NCBI RefSeq assembly: GCF_022647505.1
Contig: NZ_CP071409.1
Location: 3,596,001 to 3,660,000 of the forward strand
Reading direction: 5' to 3'
DNA: 64,000 bases
Source of the DNA: [Pantoea] beijingensis
GTDB lineage: Bacteria > Pseudomonadota > Gammaproteobacteria > Enterobacterales > Enterobacteriaceae
The position numbers and the translations under genes are program-made. Positions 26,892 to 36,706 of this stretch are shown here, one piece after another; position 1 is the first letter of the stretch, and every line of letters starts with the position of its first letter. A model generated the notes under the pieces. The model was not told where the DNA came from and did no database searches. It worked only from the letters and a program-made list of their open reading frames with translations.

Positions 26892-28628
26892 ATGGGAACT
26901 CATCTGATGCAAAGGCTGAATGCCTTTTCGGATGCCTTTTCTGTTTTTTTGCTCTGGCTGCAACACAACCCGGTACTATTATCCATATTCGCCGGGCTGA
27001 CGCTGCCCTTTATTTTTCATCTGCCACGTGAGGAAAGAAAAAACGCCCCCTTCTGGTTAAAATCGGTGGCGTGCGTGTCCATCTTCTTTTTTCTGTCCGG
27101 CACGCTGTCACCGCTGACCATTCAGGGGCTGAGTTTTTTCTTTACGGTACTCGATACTCACATTCTGCTCAGATTATCACTCTGGATACTGACCGCCGTA
27201 TTTACGCTGGCTGGTCTGGCATTTCACATTACCGCCCGACGGTTACTGGCCGGAGAAATTGACAGTTTAAAACACCGGATGATTAAAAAAAGCAAACTGG
27301 AAAGGAATGTCAGAACGGATGTTCGTGACGTCAGGGATATGTTACCTGACAGTATTGCGTATAATCCGCTGGATTATATTGACCTGAATAAAGGTATTTT
27401 CATCGGGCTGGATAAAGACGATCAGCCGCAATATATTACCCGCGAAGAATTTCAGACGCAGCACGCCGACCTTATCGGCACTACCGGCTCCGGTAAAGGC
27501 GTAAGCGCCTGTGTCCTGCTTTATCAGGCAATACTGTCAGGCGAAGGGATCTTTGTCGAAGATCCGAAAAATGACGAGTGGGCCCCGCATGTATTACGTG
27601 AAGCCTGCCAGAAAGCGGGAAAACAATTTTTTCTTATTAACCTGAATGACCTTAATTTTCAGATTGATTTACTGGCTGATATTTCTCATGAACAACTGGA
27701 AGAGTTGTTTAATGCCGGTTTCAGCCTGGGTAAAAAAGGCGAAGGCGCTGACTTTTATCGTATTGCCGACCGACGGGCAGCCAGGAATACAGCAGCCATT
27801 TATGAAAAGGGCATGACGTTACGAGATTTATTCAACACCGATTTTGTGAAATCCCTCAGTGAAGATGTACCTGCTTTTTATGGCGAGCTGGAGGAGATAG
27901 CTTTAGTTAATTCCATCAACGCCCGCAACGGGTTTTCATTAAAGACCATTTTTGATGAGGGCGGCTGCTGTTACATCGTCGGCTCGATGCGTAACCAGAA
28001 AATCATCTCGGCGCAACGCATGATTTTAACCCGCCTGATTCAGATAGCCGAAACGCGCGATCGGATAAAAGGGAAGCCCCGGCCTGTCGCTATTTTCCTG
28101 GATGAACTTAAATATCACCTTTCCCGCCCGGCGCTTGAAGGACTTGGCGCGGCAAGGGATAAAGGTGTGCATATCATCATGGCGCATCAGTCGGTGAAAG
28201 ATTTATATGACTGTCCGGCGGATCTGGAGGGTGATGCCGTTGCCGGTTCGGTGATTGAGAACTGCAAGTTTATGCTGGTTTATCGTCTTCGTGATCCGGA
28301 CACCGCCGACTGGGTGGCAAGGATGACCGGCTCTATTCTGGTAGACGATGAAATGAGGAAAGTGAAAACGGATATCTCTCTGACAGAGAAAATGGAAACC
28401 GACAGAATGATACGGCAGGCTGAACGCTATTATATCGACAGCAATATGCTGCTTAATCTGCCGAAGTTTGTTGGTTTTGTTTTTACCCAGAATGATCTGG
28501 CTAAGGTAACCAAGTTATTTCATATACCGGCGAAAAAGAAATATATCGGCCTGCTTTCATTCGGGCATAAAAACCCGGTGCATACCGAAAAAGAAAATCA
28601 GGTTCACAAACCGTCCATTAACCTGTGA
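26892..28628 (+). CDS. mobB: Type IV coupling protein (MobB, VirD4/TraG family)
   Basis: An inner-membrane DNA-pumping ATPase of 578 residues. Two N-terminal hydrophobic hairpins (FLLWLQHNPVLLSIFAGLTL and later LWILTAVFTLAGLAFHITA) anchor it. Walker A GTTGSGKGVSACVLL is near residue 195, and Walker B PVAIFLDELKYHLSRP is near 397. It links the relaxase-bound strand to the VirB channel. The GGAG at 26879 supports the start. Its stop overlaps the relaxase start (GTGA), as in CloDF13-type mobB-mobC pairs. Confidence 0.88.
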   Translation: MGTHLMQRLNAFSDAFSVFLLWLQHNPVLLSIFAGLTLPFIFHLPREERKNAPFWLKSVACVSIFFFLSGTLSPLTIQGLSFFFTVLDTHILLRLSLWILTAVFTLAGLAFHITARRLLAGEIDSLKHRMIKKSKLERNVRTDVRDVRDMLPDSIAYNPLDYIDLNKGIFIGLDKDDQPQYITREEFQTQHADLIGTTGSGKGVSACVLLYQAILSGEGIFVEDPKNDEWAPHVLREACQKAGKQFFLINLNDLNFQIDLLADISHEQLEELFNAGFSLGKKGEGADFYRIADRRAARNTAAIYEKGMTLRDLFNTDFVKSLSEDVPAFYGELEEIALVNSINARNGFSLKTIFDEGGCCYIVGSMRNQKIISAQRMILTRLIQIAETRDRIKGKPRPVAIFLDELKYHLSRPALEGLGAARDKGVHIIMAHQSVKDLYDCPADLEGDAVAGSVIENCKFMLVYRLRDPDTADWVARMTGSILVDDEMRKVKTDISLTEKMETDRMIRQAERYYIDSNMLLNLPKFVGFVFTQNDLAKVTKLFHIPAKKKYIGLLSFGHKNPVHTEKENQVHKPSINL

Positions 28629-29389
28629 GGCTGCCAGTGCTTATTCATAATGTTGCCGAAAGAAACGAAGCCGCAAACCGGAGAATGGAGGCACTGCTGA
28701 ATTTTCTTAAGGAAGAAACCTTCTCTGATTTCCGGACATTAAAAAAAGTCGTCGGCTATAAAGGAAAACATAACCATGCGATGTATAACCTGCTGAATAA
28801 AGCGGTTGCGCTGGGCTTGTTGAGTAAACATGAATATCCGGTACTGACCGGGAAAAAATCATTGTGGGGAATAACCATGCCGGGACTGGCAAGGGTGGTT
28901 AATGCGGATGATCCTGTTTTTCCCGCTTATTTTGAGCCGGGAAAACTCAGGCACTGGACGCTGGAGCATCGCCTGTTAAACCAGCGGGTCAGGCTTGCCC
29001 TGGAGGAGAAAGGCGGTACAGGCTGGCTGAACGGCGACCGTGGGACGTTTATGGCGCGGTATCCAGGTGTCCGGCACCGACCAGACGGCATCATTACCTT
29101 AAGCAACGGAGCCATCGTTGCGGTGGAAACAGAGCGCTCGCTGAAAACCCGTGCCCGCTACATCAGCATTATTAACAGTCATCTGGCAGCCAGCGAGGTC
29201 GGACGCTGGCACTATGCAATGTATGTTATGCCGGATGATAAAACGAAAGAATCGCTGGTCAGGCTGTTTGGCAGCATCAGGACGGTGATGAGGAACAGTA
29301 TTCCCGTTCCGTTTGATGCGAAGAACCGGGAAATGTTTCTGTTTCGCACGATAGCCGAACTGGAACAGGCTCCCGGCAGTCACGACTAA
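28625..29389 (+). CDS. mobC: MOBC-type relaxase (replication-relaxation family)
   Basis: The nicking protein of the transfer system, 254 residues as called. The N-terminal half holds a winged-helix region (FSDFRTLKKVVGYKGKHNH). The C-terminal half has HRPDGIITLSNGAIVAVETE (about residues 151-170), the restriction-endonuclease-like core with Asp and Glu typical of MOBC relaxases. The GTG at 28625 overlaps the mobB stop; a second GTG at 28637 with GAGG upstream is an equally good start. Pairing with mobB supports the call. Confidence 0.82.
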   Translation: MRLPVLIHNVAERNEAANRRMEALLNFLKEETFSDFRTLKKVVGYKGKHNHAMYNLLNKAVALGLLSKHEYPVLTGKKSLWGITMPGLARVVNADDPVFPAYFEPGKLRHWTLEHRLLNQRVRLALEEKGGTGWLNGDRGTFMARYPGVRHRPDGIITLSNGAIVAVETERSLKTRARYISIINSHLAASEVGRWHYAMYVMPDDKTKESLVRLFGSIRTVMRNSIPVPFDAKNREMFLFRTIAELEQAPGSHD

Positions 29390-29700
29390 ATGCCGTCAAT
29401 GAGGAAATCTATGGCGGCCTTTACCTGAGTGCGGTACTGCGAAGCATCACAGAACACCGCCCCCAGCCCCCGGACAGGGACACTCGCCAGCTCGTGGGTC
29501 ATGACCGCGTATTCCTGTCCGTCCGTCAGTCTGACGACAGGGACAAGGCGATCCGGGCGGCGACCTGCCGGATACCTGTCAACAGGCAACAACGGGATCA
29601 CGATCCGGCGGTTCAGTTGTCCAATAATATCGCTCGTGATATCGAGCAGCAGAGGGTAAACGGCGCTTTTTCCGGTATTAGTGTATACGGTGAACTGCAT
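29386..29700 (-). CDS. ccdB: CcdB toxin (gyrase poison)
   Basis: A toxin of 104 residues that traps DNA gyrase. It matches the F-plasmid CcdB pattern throughout: MQFTVYTNTGKSAVYPLLLD, DIIGQLNRRIVIPLLP, YAVMTHELASVPVRGLG and QVKAAIDFLIDGI. The final residues that contact GyrA are present. It lies 2 bases after ccdA in one operon and ends against the mobC 3' end on the other strand (4-base overlap). Confidence 0.93.
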   Translation of the reverse strand: MQFTVYTNTGKSAVYPLLLDITSDIIGQLNRRIVIPLLPVDRYPAGRRPDRLVPVVRLTDGQEYAVMTHELASVPVRGLGAVFCDASQYRTQVKAAIDFLIDGI

Positions 29701-29702
29701 GG

Positions 29703-29939
29703 TTAAAATGTCCGGTATTCATCGCTGAAACAGCCATGCTCATCATGGAAACGATTTAATGCGTCGATTGCCTCCCGGTTCTCTTCCTGCCATTTTTTCG
29801 CTTCATGGTGGCGTAGCTCTGCATCCAGGGCGGCGCTCAGGGTCGCACTCAGGTTAATACCTGCCTCACGCGCCCGGACCAGTAAGGCACGCTCTACCGT
29901 CATTGTCACACTCTGCGTGTTGCGTTGTTTCGCGGTCAT
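29703..29939 (-). CDS. ccdA: CcdA antitoxin
   Basis: An antitoxin of 78 residues. The start at 29939 is set by AGGAAAG upstream; the longer frame has no site. An N-terminal ribbon-helix-helix (QSVTMTVERALLVRAREAG) binds the operator, and the C-terminal RFHDEHGCFSDEYRTF neutralises CcdB, as in F CcdA. It probably represses its own operon together with CcdB and helps keep the element in the population. Confidence 0.9.
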   Translation of the reverse strand: MTAKQRNTQSVTMTVERALLVRAREAGINLSATLSAALDAELRHHEAKKWQEENREAIDALNRFHDEHGCFSDEYRTF

Positions 29940-30139
29940 GGTTTCTTTCCTGTAATGAGATACGTGCAATATGCACGGCCTGATGCACTTATCATAGCAC
30001 CAAAAACAGGTCTCGTTACCGTTGAGATCTATCACATTTTACGGCCTGTCGTCATACTGGTTCCATCGTCCACAGCAATCACCGGTGTAACAATTACGTT
30101 TGCGGGATGAGCGGGCTCTTTGCCGCCCGCACCCGCAGT

Positions 30140-30180
30140 CTGCGAATGTTGCGGACATCATATGCCCGCAACATTCGCAG
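30140..30180. repeat. Perfect 15-bp inverted repeat between ccdA and ardC
   Basis: Arms 30140-30154 and 30166-30180 are exact complements with an 11-nt spacer; the pairing extends partly into the spacer (GCGGACAT/ATGCCCGC). It lies between the ccdA promoter and the 3' end of the ardC-type gene. No T-run follows on the minus strand; a terminator or protein site is possible. Confidence 0.6.
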
Positions 30181-30251
30181 GAAAATTGAAATCCCTGTCA
30201 TTCTGCCTGCCCCGGTATAAGGTGAAAGCCGCATTCCCTTGCGGCATCCTG

Positions 30252-31205
30252 TTACTCAGTCCAGACCTTATCCATCAGATAACGATGAGCTTTTGAGGCC
30301 GCGCTGGCGGCTTTGAAAATGTAGCGCTTGTCGTTTTTCAATGCTTTCAGCCAGGAAGCAATGTAGCTTTCGTGCTGAACCTCTCCGTCAATCCCCAGAT
30401 CCGCCATCAGAAATGCACTCCCAAGCTCTGCACACAACTCCTCAAATGCATAATCGGCACTGCCAAATTTCCCTTTCATTTCACGGTTCAGGCGGCTTTT
30501 GGCTCCGCTCCAGTGCACCAACTCATGCAGGCCGGTGGCGTAAAAATTGGCCGCGTCAGCAAAAAGATGACGTGCCGGTAACCAGATTTCATCGGTTGAG
30601 GGGCTGAAAAAAGCGTTCTGGCCTTTCTCTATGATCTTAGCGCCACTGCTACGAAACAGGTTTTCGGCCTGCGGCAACGGGTCAAATGTCACTACCGGGG
30701 CAACGGTTTCTGCCGTCAGTGAGAGACCATCAATTTGTTCAACGTTAAACACGGTGAAGGTTTTCAGCATCGGGATGTGCTCAGTGTCTCCGGTGTCGTT
30801 TTCCTTCTCCAGTGTGGTATAGAAAATGGCGGTCGTGCCGTGTTCACCCTTGCGAACCCGTCCACCTTCTGCCTGGGCCTGTTTGTAAGTCATCCAGCGG
30901 GAATCACTGAACCCCTGTTTTGATGCACTGCACCACAGCAACATGATATTCATCCCGCTGTAAGCCGCGCCGGTGGCGTAGTTGGAAGGTAAGCAGGACA
31001 TCCCCGCTACACGCTGCCACGGACACGCCCAGGGCTTAACGCCTGCTTCCAGAGCTGTAATGATGCTGTCGGTGACGGTCTGATAAATGTCGGTTTTGAT
31101 TTTAGAAAATTTCGTTTTTGAGGAGCCTGACGGGTCCAGCGGGGATACGCTGGTCGCCGCTGAGGTGTTAGGGGCTCTGGTCTGGGTATGCAGGGAAATC
31201 GTCAT
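30252..31205 (-). CDS. ArdC-type antirestriction/ssDNA-binding metalloprotein
   Basis: A protein of 317 residues from the ATG at 31205, chosen for its GGAG site; the frame extends to 31373 without one. The N-terminal domain (IYQTVTDSIITALEAGVKPW, then NYATGAAYSGMNIMLL) is the ArdC ssDNA-binding part. The C-terminal part is a zinc metallopeptidase-like domain with HELVH (about residue 230) and FEELCAELGSAFLMAD. Such proteins protect incoming DNA from restriction. Confidence 0.88.
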   Translation of the reverse strand: MTISLHTQTRAPNTSAATSVSPLDPSGSSKTKFSKIKTDIYQTVTDSIITALEAGVKPWACPWQRVAGMSCLPSNYATGAAYSGMNIMLLWCSASKQGFSDSRWMTYKQAQAEGGRVRKGEHGTTAIFYTTLEKENDTGDTEHIPMLKTFTVFNVEQIDGLSLTAETVAPVVTFDPLPQAENLFRSSGAKIIEKGQNAFFSPSTDEIWLPARHLFADAANFYATGLHELVHWSGAKSRLNREMKGKFGSADYAFEELCAELGSAFLMADLGIDGEVQHESYIASWLKALKNDKRYIFKAASAASKAHRYLMDKVWTE

Positions 31206-31696
31206 GGTTTTTTCTCCGTCAGTTTGTAATTTTCGTCTTCGTATCGCCTGACGGTTCGCTTTCCCGGCATCGTTCCGGCCTGCAAGGGCGCAGTATGCGT
31301 GCCATTTACCCTTGTGGGATGGGTTGTGTTGGGAAACGATTAATCGGAAGTGAATACGAGGAACGGAAAGCACACGGAAGAAAAAACTGCCCCTGCATAG
31401 CTGGACATAGCGCCCCTTGCTCCGCAGCGGTGAAATGGGTTTGGGATGTCACGCCTCATTGATAAACAGCACAGGATTCAGATGAAGAGCAAAATGCTAA
31501 TAATAAAGTTCAATAAAAAAGTAAATTTCTGATTGAATTAAGTCAGTTTAGCCTGTGAGCAAAAATGTATGTGAGGCCTCGGCAGAAATTCATTTAAAAT
31601 TAGACACTATGAAGCGGTCATGCTAAAATACTGTTTATTTATACATGAAGAGTGAGGGTACCGCAAACATCACTGCTTCATATAGGGGATGTGATA
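31206..31696. other. Intergenic junction between transfer module and defence island
   Basis: This stretch contains the ardC leader (31206 to about 31450, mixed composition) and then a sharp change to AT-rich DNA leading to the defence genes. I see no gene or strong repeat in it. Confidence 0.5.
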
Positions 31697-32575
31697 ATGA
31701 ATGCTAATAAATTAAAAAAAAGCGTCACCGTCTTTTTTTATAATATCGATGGAGACGATTCATTTTATGAAAACCTACCTCTAAACTATTTTACTTTGTG
31801 TGAGTCAGAAGAAAAAACAAGGATAATAACCTCACGTGATAAAAAGCACTTAATAAAATTAACGCCCCCTGATGCTATAAACAAAAATGACATCTTTGGT
31901 GTAACTGTTGTTCGTGAAAGGAATACTTGGCAAACTAAGGCTACAAAAGATGGTTCGATTACAGGAATTCATCTTAACCAAGGGATAATTGGTGACTTAT
32001 ATTATATTTACATATTGCCAGAGTATGAGACTATATTTGGTTTTACTTCTGGTCCTAGCGGCACATTGAAGAGTGTTTGTAAGTTCATTCTTGAGCAACT
32101 AAATACGAATAGAAAGAAAAAAATAAAAATAGAACTCATTCCAAAAGAGAAAGAGTATTTTTCGTTGAATGATTACGAGGGATTTAATAATCTACATTTC
32201 AGAATGAATTCATCTTACCTAAATGATATAACGGATGATGCACCTCATTTTTTCAAACAATTGAGTGCAAGCCCTTATATTGCTCCAGGCATGCAACTTT
32301 CATTTGATTTGGCTTTTAATGATGAAAATGATGATTTATTTACTAAAGATAACGTAATTGAAATTATAAACTTCCTATCTGATCATGATGGATGTTCCGT
32401 ATTGAAAGTTAAAGCGAATAATAGTGATGGAAAAGCCAGTACAATAGATTTCTCGGAAACTTTTCTTCACTTTAAGACCGAAGTTAATACCCGGAACAAG
32501 TTCATTGATGAAGAAACTGCATCCCGAGTATTAGATCTGGCTTTAACAGAACTGTTAAAATTTAAGAATGGCTAA
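31697..32575 (+). CDS. Unrecognised protein convergent with hamB
   Basis: A 292-residue soluble protein with no motif I can name. The ATG at 31697 follows AGGGGAT; an earlier start in the same frame lacks a site. It has a beta-strand-like start (KKSVTVFFYNIDGDD), lysine-rich middle and helical end (ASRVLDLALTELLKFKNG). It is AT-rich like the Hachiman genes and overlaps the 3' end of hamB by 14 bases tail to tail. It may be an accessory, regulator or immunity-type partner of the defence pair, or an independent abortive-infection protein. Confidence 0.55.
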   Translation: MNANKLKKSVTVFFYNIDGDDSFYENLPLNYFTLCESEEKTRIITSRDKKHLIKLTPPDAINKNDIFGVTVVRERNTWQTKATKDGSITGIHLNQGIIGDLYYIYILPEYETIFGFTSGPSGTLKSVCKFILEQLNTNRKKKIKIELIPKEKEYFSLNDYEGFNNLHFRMNSSYLNDITDDAPHFFKQLSASPYIAPGMQLSFDLAFNDENDDLFTKDNVIEIINFLSDHDGCSVLKVKANNSDGKASTIDFSETFLHFKTEVNTRNKFIDEETASRVLDLALTELLKFKNG

Positions 32576-35093
32576 GCAAATGCTCTATTTCTTTTTTGAT
32601 AACTTTGTGAACATTATCAATTTCCGATGAATTAAGCAACTGAATCAAATCGCTTATGCTATTATACATTAGCGATTTAGATGTATTATCAGCAATTTCC
32701 TTAGATGCTTCTCTGGATAATCCTAGATTTATCAAAGACATCATTCTTTCGTCGCTGGCACCAATTTCCAGATAGTAATGAAGTTTAACACTTTGAGCTT
32801 CTGATTTTGTCGTTCTTGATGCCAAAGTAAATAAAGTGAAATAACACTTCAAGGCATTTGAGAGTCTGAATCTAATATCATTATTTATTACATTTATTAT
32901 ATTCTTAACAGATTTATTAATCCTGACCTCTTTCCCATCATCATCCTTATTCTTTCCCTCATCTTTATTTTTCTTATCCCAATCTATCTGAGAGTTAATC
33001 ATATCTTTTAAGCTATGGTCCTGCACCCATTTTTTAGAGATAAAACAAATATAGTCGGCAGTATAATTACCGCTTGGAATGAATACACCCAACTCAATTA
33101 ACTTTAATGATATCTTTAGTATCCTATCATAAAACTCTTCAGACTTAGGATACGGCAAAGACCAGTCATTAAGATCAATACCGCTAATTAAAAATTCAAA
33201 AACTGCATTTTGCTGTATATATCCAGTAGTAGGATTTGATTCTAAAATAAGAGGAGGAACTTTAAGATTTAAATACGCTGTTTCAATACTTTCCCTTAAC
33301 CTATTGAGTGCGAAATCATTTAATTTAATATCTGATGAAGAGAATGTTGAATCCAAATCACCATTACCATAAGACTTTATTAACTTGTTCGCCACAGAAT
33401 AGAACTTAGAACGATCTTCATCAATAGGCTGAAGACCTGATAGCGTCCTTAATACTTCATTTGTATTTTCATTAAGTAATTTATAATAGGTTGGTATCTT
33501 CTCTTCTTTTCCTTTATCTTCTTCATCAAAATAATCTTTAAAGGTCCATGCATCCGGATCAACTAAGAATATATTCCCAGAGAAATGATGCAACATTCTG
33601 CCCGCACGCCCGGTAATGTTATTTATTTTCACATCCTCGATTCTTTCTGTTTTATCATAAGGTCCTTTTTTGAACGTAGGATTCAACATGAAAAGATTTT
33701 TTGCCGGAAGATTCACACCTTCTGCTAACGTACTCGTGCAAGCAATAAACTTAATATGTCCCTCTTTTACAAGGTTTTCTACAAGAATTCTGACAGATGT
33801 GGGTAACGGACTATAATGAAATGCAACCCCTTTTTTTATATTCTCTACTAAAGTAAACTCGTCGTGGATAAAATACTGTATATATTCTGAAGCCTCGTTG
33901 AGAGGTTCACTTTCCTCATACTTGGTAATTCTTTTTGCTATTTCATCAGCAATGTATTCACAATGATTGGTTTGATTCCTATAAATTATATTACTTTGGT
34001 TTTTCCCGAGTCTTAAAACAATGTCTGCTAGTTTTTTATCAGTAAATTTTTTGGGTAAAATAACTTTATCATCAGCACCCCGCCTAGTGATTTCCAGATT
34101 TTTCCCTTTGGCCCTAACCTCAAAAATCAGTTTGGAGACTGGAGAATGCGTAGTTATTGCTTTAGTAAATTCCACTTCTTTGAAAATACTTGAAAAGCTA
34201 TTCTGATATTGAGGGGATGGCATGCCAATTATAATTTGTGGGCTACTATCTTCAAATACTCTTTCAAGAGTAAGATGAAGTAATACGCCGCGCCCTTCAT
34301 CTGATATATTATGAGCCTCATCAATGAATAGAAAATCAAAGTATATATCACCACGAAGAAGGATTTCATGTAAACGTTCCTGAGTCATGACAAAAAAGGT
34401 GCGCTCAGAAAAAACATCATCTTTGGGGATTGTACATATCTCGATATTTTTCTCATATCCTCTTTCTTTAGCCATCTCAAATAGTTTTGAGGATACTTCA
34501 GTAATGAGAGCTCTTGTAGGTACAACAATTGCGGCAAAGGCACCATCACTATTAATTACTTCGGATAATAAATAATGGAGAATGATATGAGTTTTTCCTG
34601 CTGATGTGGGGGCAACTGTAATGACATCCTCTCCAGCTTGAAGGTCATCCCACAAATTACGCTGAAAATCGGTAAGTACTAAACCTAATTCCTCAACATT
34701 ATTTAGAGCCCTCTTGTAAGTTTGACTCGACTCAGTAAATATATTGTGCTTGAATGAAACTTGAGGAAATCTATTTTCTAGCAACTTAACATTTGGAAAA
34801 TCCCCAACAGATGAGAAGAGATAATTTGAAATTGGGATAAGTTCCGGATAATCCTCACCGCATGTATCGATTAACATGGAAAGAATTGTTGCACCTTGTT
34901 TTATGTATTTTTCTTCTTGTGTTTTATAAAATATTTGTGAAGCAGTCGCCATTTGCTTTACTAAAAGCCGTTCTAATTTAGATGCCTCACCGACTAAGTG
35001 ACTTGCGTAACATTTAAATAACGCCAATGAGCATTTTTTATACTCATCGCTGGCTAACATTCTCTCTGATAATTTGATGTAAAAATCACTCAT
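32562..35093 (-). CDS. hamB: HamB, Hachiman defence helicase
   Basis: A superfamily 2 helicase of 843 residues. Walker A APTSAGKT is at residues 161-168, and the DEAH-type box FLFIDEAHN is near 257. The later motifs TSTLAEGVNLPAKN and NITGRAGRM match Ski2-like helicases. In Hachiman, HamB senses damaged or invading DNA and holds the HamA nuclease inactive until triggered. The start overlaps the hamA stop by 4 bases, so expression is coupled. The gene is very AT-rich, unlike the conjugative core. Confidence 0.85.
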   Translation of the reverse strand: MSDFYIKLSERMLASDEYKKCSLALFKCYASHLVGEASKLERLLVKQMATASQIFYKTQEEKYIKQGATILSMLIDTCGEDYPELIPISNYLFSSVGDFPNVKLLENRFPQVSFKHNIFTESSQTYKRALNNVEELGLVLTDFQRNLWDDLQAGEDVITVAPTSAGKTHIILHYLLSEVINSDGAFAAIVVPTRALITEVSSKLFEMAKERGYEKNIEICTIPKDDVFSERTFFVMTQERLHEILLRGDIYFDFLFIDEAHNISDEGRGVLLHLTLERVFEDSSPQIIIGMPSPQYQNSFSSIFKEVEFTKAITTHSPVSKLIFEVRAKGKNLEITRRGADDKVILPKKFTDKKLADIVLRLGKNQSNIIYRNQTNHCEYIADEIAKRITKYEESEPLNEASEYIQYFIHDEFTLVENIKKGVAFHYSPLPTSVRILVENLVKEGHIKFIACTSTLAEGVNLPAKNLFMLNPTFKKGPYDKTERIEDVKINNITGRAGRMLHHFSGNIFLVDPDAWTFKDYFDEEDKGKEEKIPTYYKLLNENTNEVLRTLSGLQPIDEDRSKFYSVANKLIKSYGNGDLDSTFSSSDIKLNDFALNRLRESIETAYLNLKVPPLILESNPTTGYIQQNAVFEFLISGIDLNDWSLPYPKSEEFYDRILKISLKLIELGVFIPSGNYTADYICFISKKWVQDHSLKDMINSQIDWDKKNKDEGKNKDDDGKEVRINKSVKNIINVINNDIRFRLSNALKCYFTLFTLASRTTKSEAQSVKLHYYLEIGASDERMMSLINLGLSREASKEIADNTSKSLMYNSISDLIQLLNSSEIDNVHKVIKKEIEHLLSHS

Positions 35094-35995
35094 TTTGCGA
35101 TCTCTAAATGGGAAACAAAGCTCTCAACAAGTTTTTTTATATCGCTAAAGGGTAATATAAACAATGTTGTTGAATTTATATCCAACCCTTGGGTTTCAAT
35201 TTTTTTAAAATAATCATCGATATGTCCGAAAGCCACCTGGATATAGCGCTGGATAAAATCCTCATCATTCTCTGCATCTTTAATTAAATCACTATCCGCA
35301 AAACCGATGAAACATGGTGAATGTATGAAATTTAATTTATTTTTATTATCAAAAGGATTCAAAATTCTTATTAACTCTTCCTGAGATTCATCATCAAGCT
35401 CTGGAAGATCAAGGTGACTGTCAATAAGATTAAATTCCTGTATATATTTATCCTTGGCTGATTTGATAGAGTCAACAGCCGTTGACGCTGCCCCAGAAAA
35501 TGAAGTATAAAGCTTGGATTCGCCCAAATATAATCTCAGTTCGCCATTAATAAATTGTGCATGTATACTATCAGCACCATAAACTGGCATTCTCGCACTG
35601 GTTTTAAGTGATATTTTGCTAAGTAACCTAGGAGCTTGTAAGTAAACATCCAATATTGTGAATAAAATTAATTCACCTAATTCACCATGGGCAGTTTGTT
35701 GGCTAAGTTTACTCAAGGCTTTTTTAAAAAGTTGTTCTATGGCGATTTTACTTGGTCTTTTTAATTTCCTATCAATTTCCTTGCATGTAAGAGCAAAGTT
35801 ATGCAGTAACTCATCCTTAATAAGTTCGAGAAAACCGGAATGATTACTTTCACCATTTTTTATTGGCAGATAAATTAGTAACGTCTCTACTTTTCTTTTA
35901 TCCGAAAGAAATAAAGAGACTTCAACTTTTCTCAACACACCTTTAATAACATCATGGTTTTTTAGTTGTGGCTTTAGTTTATTGTTCATTCTCAT
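35090..35995 (-). CDS. hamA: HamA, Hachiman DUF1837 nuclease
   Basis: An effector nuclease of 301 residues. The DUF1837 landmarks are GELGE (residues 104-108), GADSIHAQF (140-148) and LYLGESKLY (155-163). Together they supply the acidic and lysine residues of a PD-(D/E)XK site. The ATG at 35995 was preferred over a TTG 33 bases upstream; neither has a strong ribosome site. Its pairing with a hamB-type helicase in an ATGA overlap is the defining Hachiman arrangement. Confidence 0.85.
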   Translation of the reverse strand: MRMNNKLKPQLKNHDVIKGVLRKVEVSLFLSDKRKVETLLIYLPIKNGESNHSGFLELIKDELLHNFALTCKEIDRKLKRPSKIAIEQLFKKALSKLSQQTAHGELGELILFTILDVYLQAPRLLSKISLKTSARMPVYGADSIHAQFINGELRLYLGESKLYTSFSGAASTAVDSIKSAKDKYIQEFNLIDSHLDLPELDDESQEELIRILNPFDNKNKLNFIHSPCFIGFADSDLIKDAENDEDFIQRYIQVAFGHIDDYFKKIETQGLDINSTTLFILPFSDIKKLVESFVSHLEIAK

Positions 35996-36028
35996 TTTTG
36001 CTGTTATGTAATGAATAAAAAAGCACAA

Positions 36029-36332
36029 ATGCTGTATAGAACTACATAATTATATTAATTTTCACATGAATTGATTAAAAATTAACTTAGCACACTACAT
36101 GATAAAACGCATCAATAAATCTTTCTTTTCATTTACAAGAAGTCATTTAATTCAAATCAGACCAACTTTTTGGTGCTATATATCAAATAAAATTTAAAAA
36201 TAAAAATTTAACTCCACAAAAGAGTTGATTTGTGATTTCAAGATAGCAATTTTGCTTAACAACACCATCTAAGCGGCCCCGTTTCAGTCCACTTATTTAT
36301 TGATATCTCAGGTAGCACTAATGATTTGATAT
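36029..36332. other. AT-rich gap upstream of hamA
   Basis: About 300 bp of very AT-rich DNA that must hold the hamA promoter on the minus strand. No gene or clear repeat was seen. Confidence 0.45.
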
Positions 36333-36674
<342 letters not shown>

Positions 36675-36706
36675 TCACTCGAGCTTCGACGGTGCCCGCA
36701 CAACTT

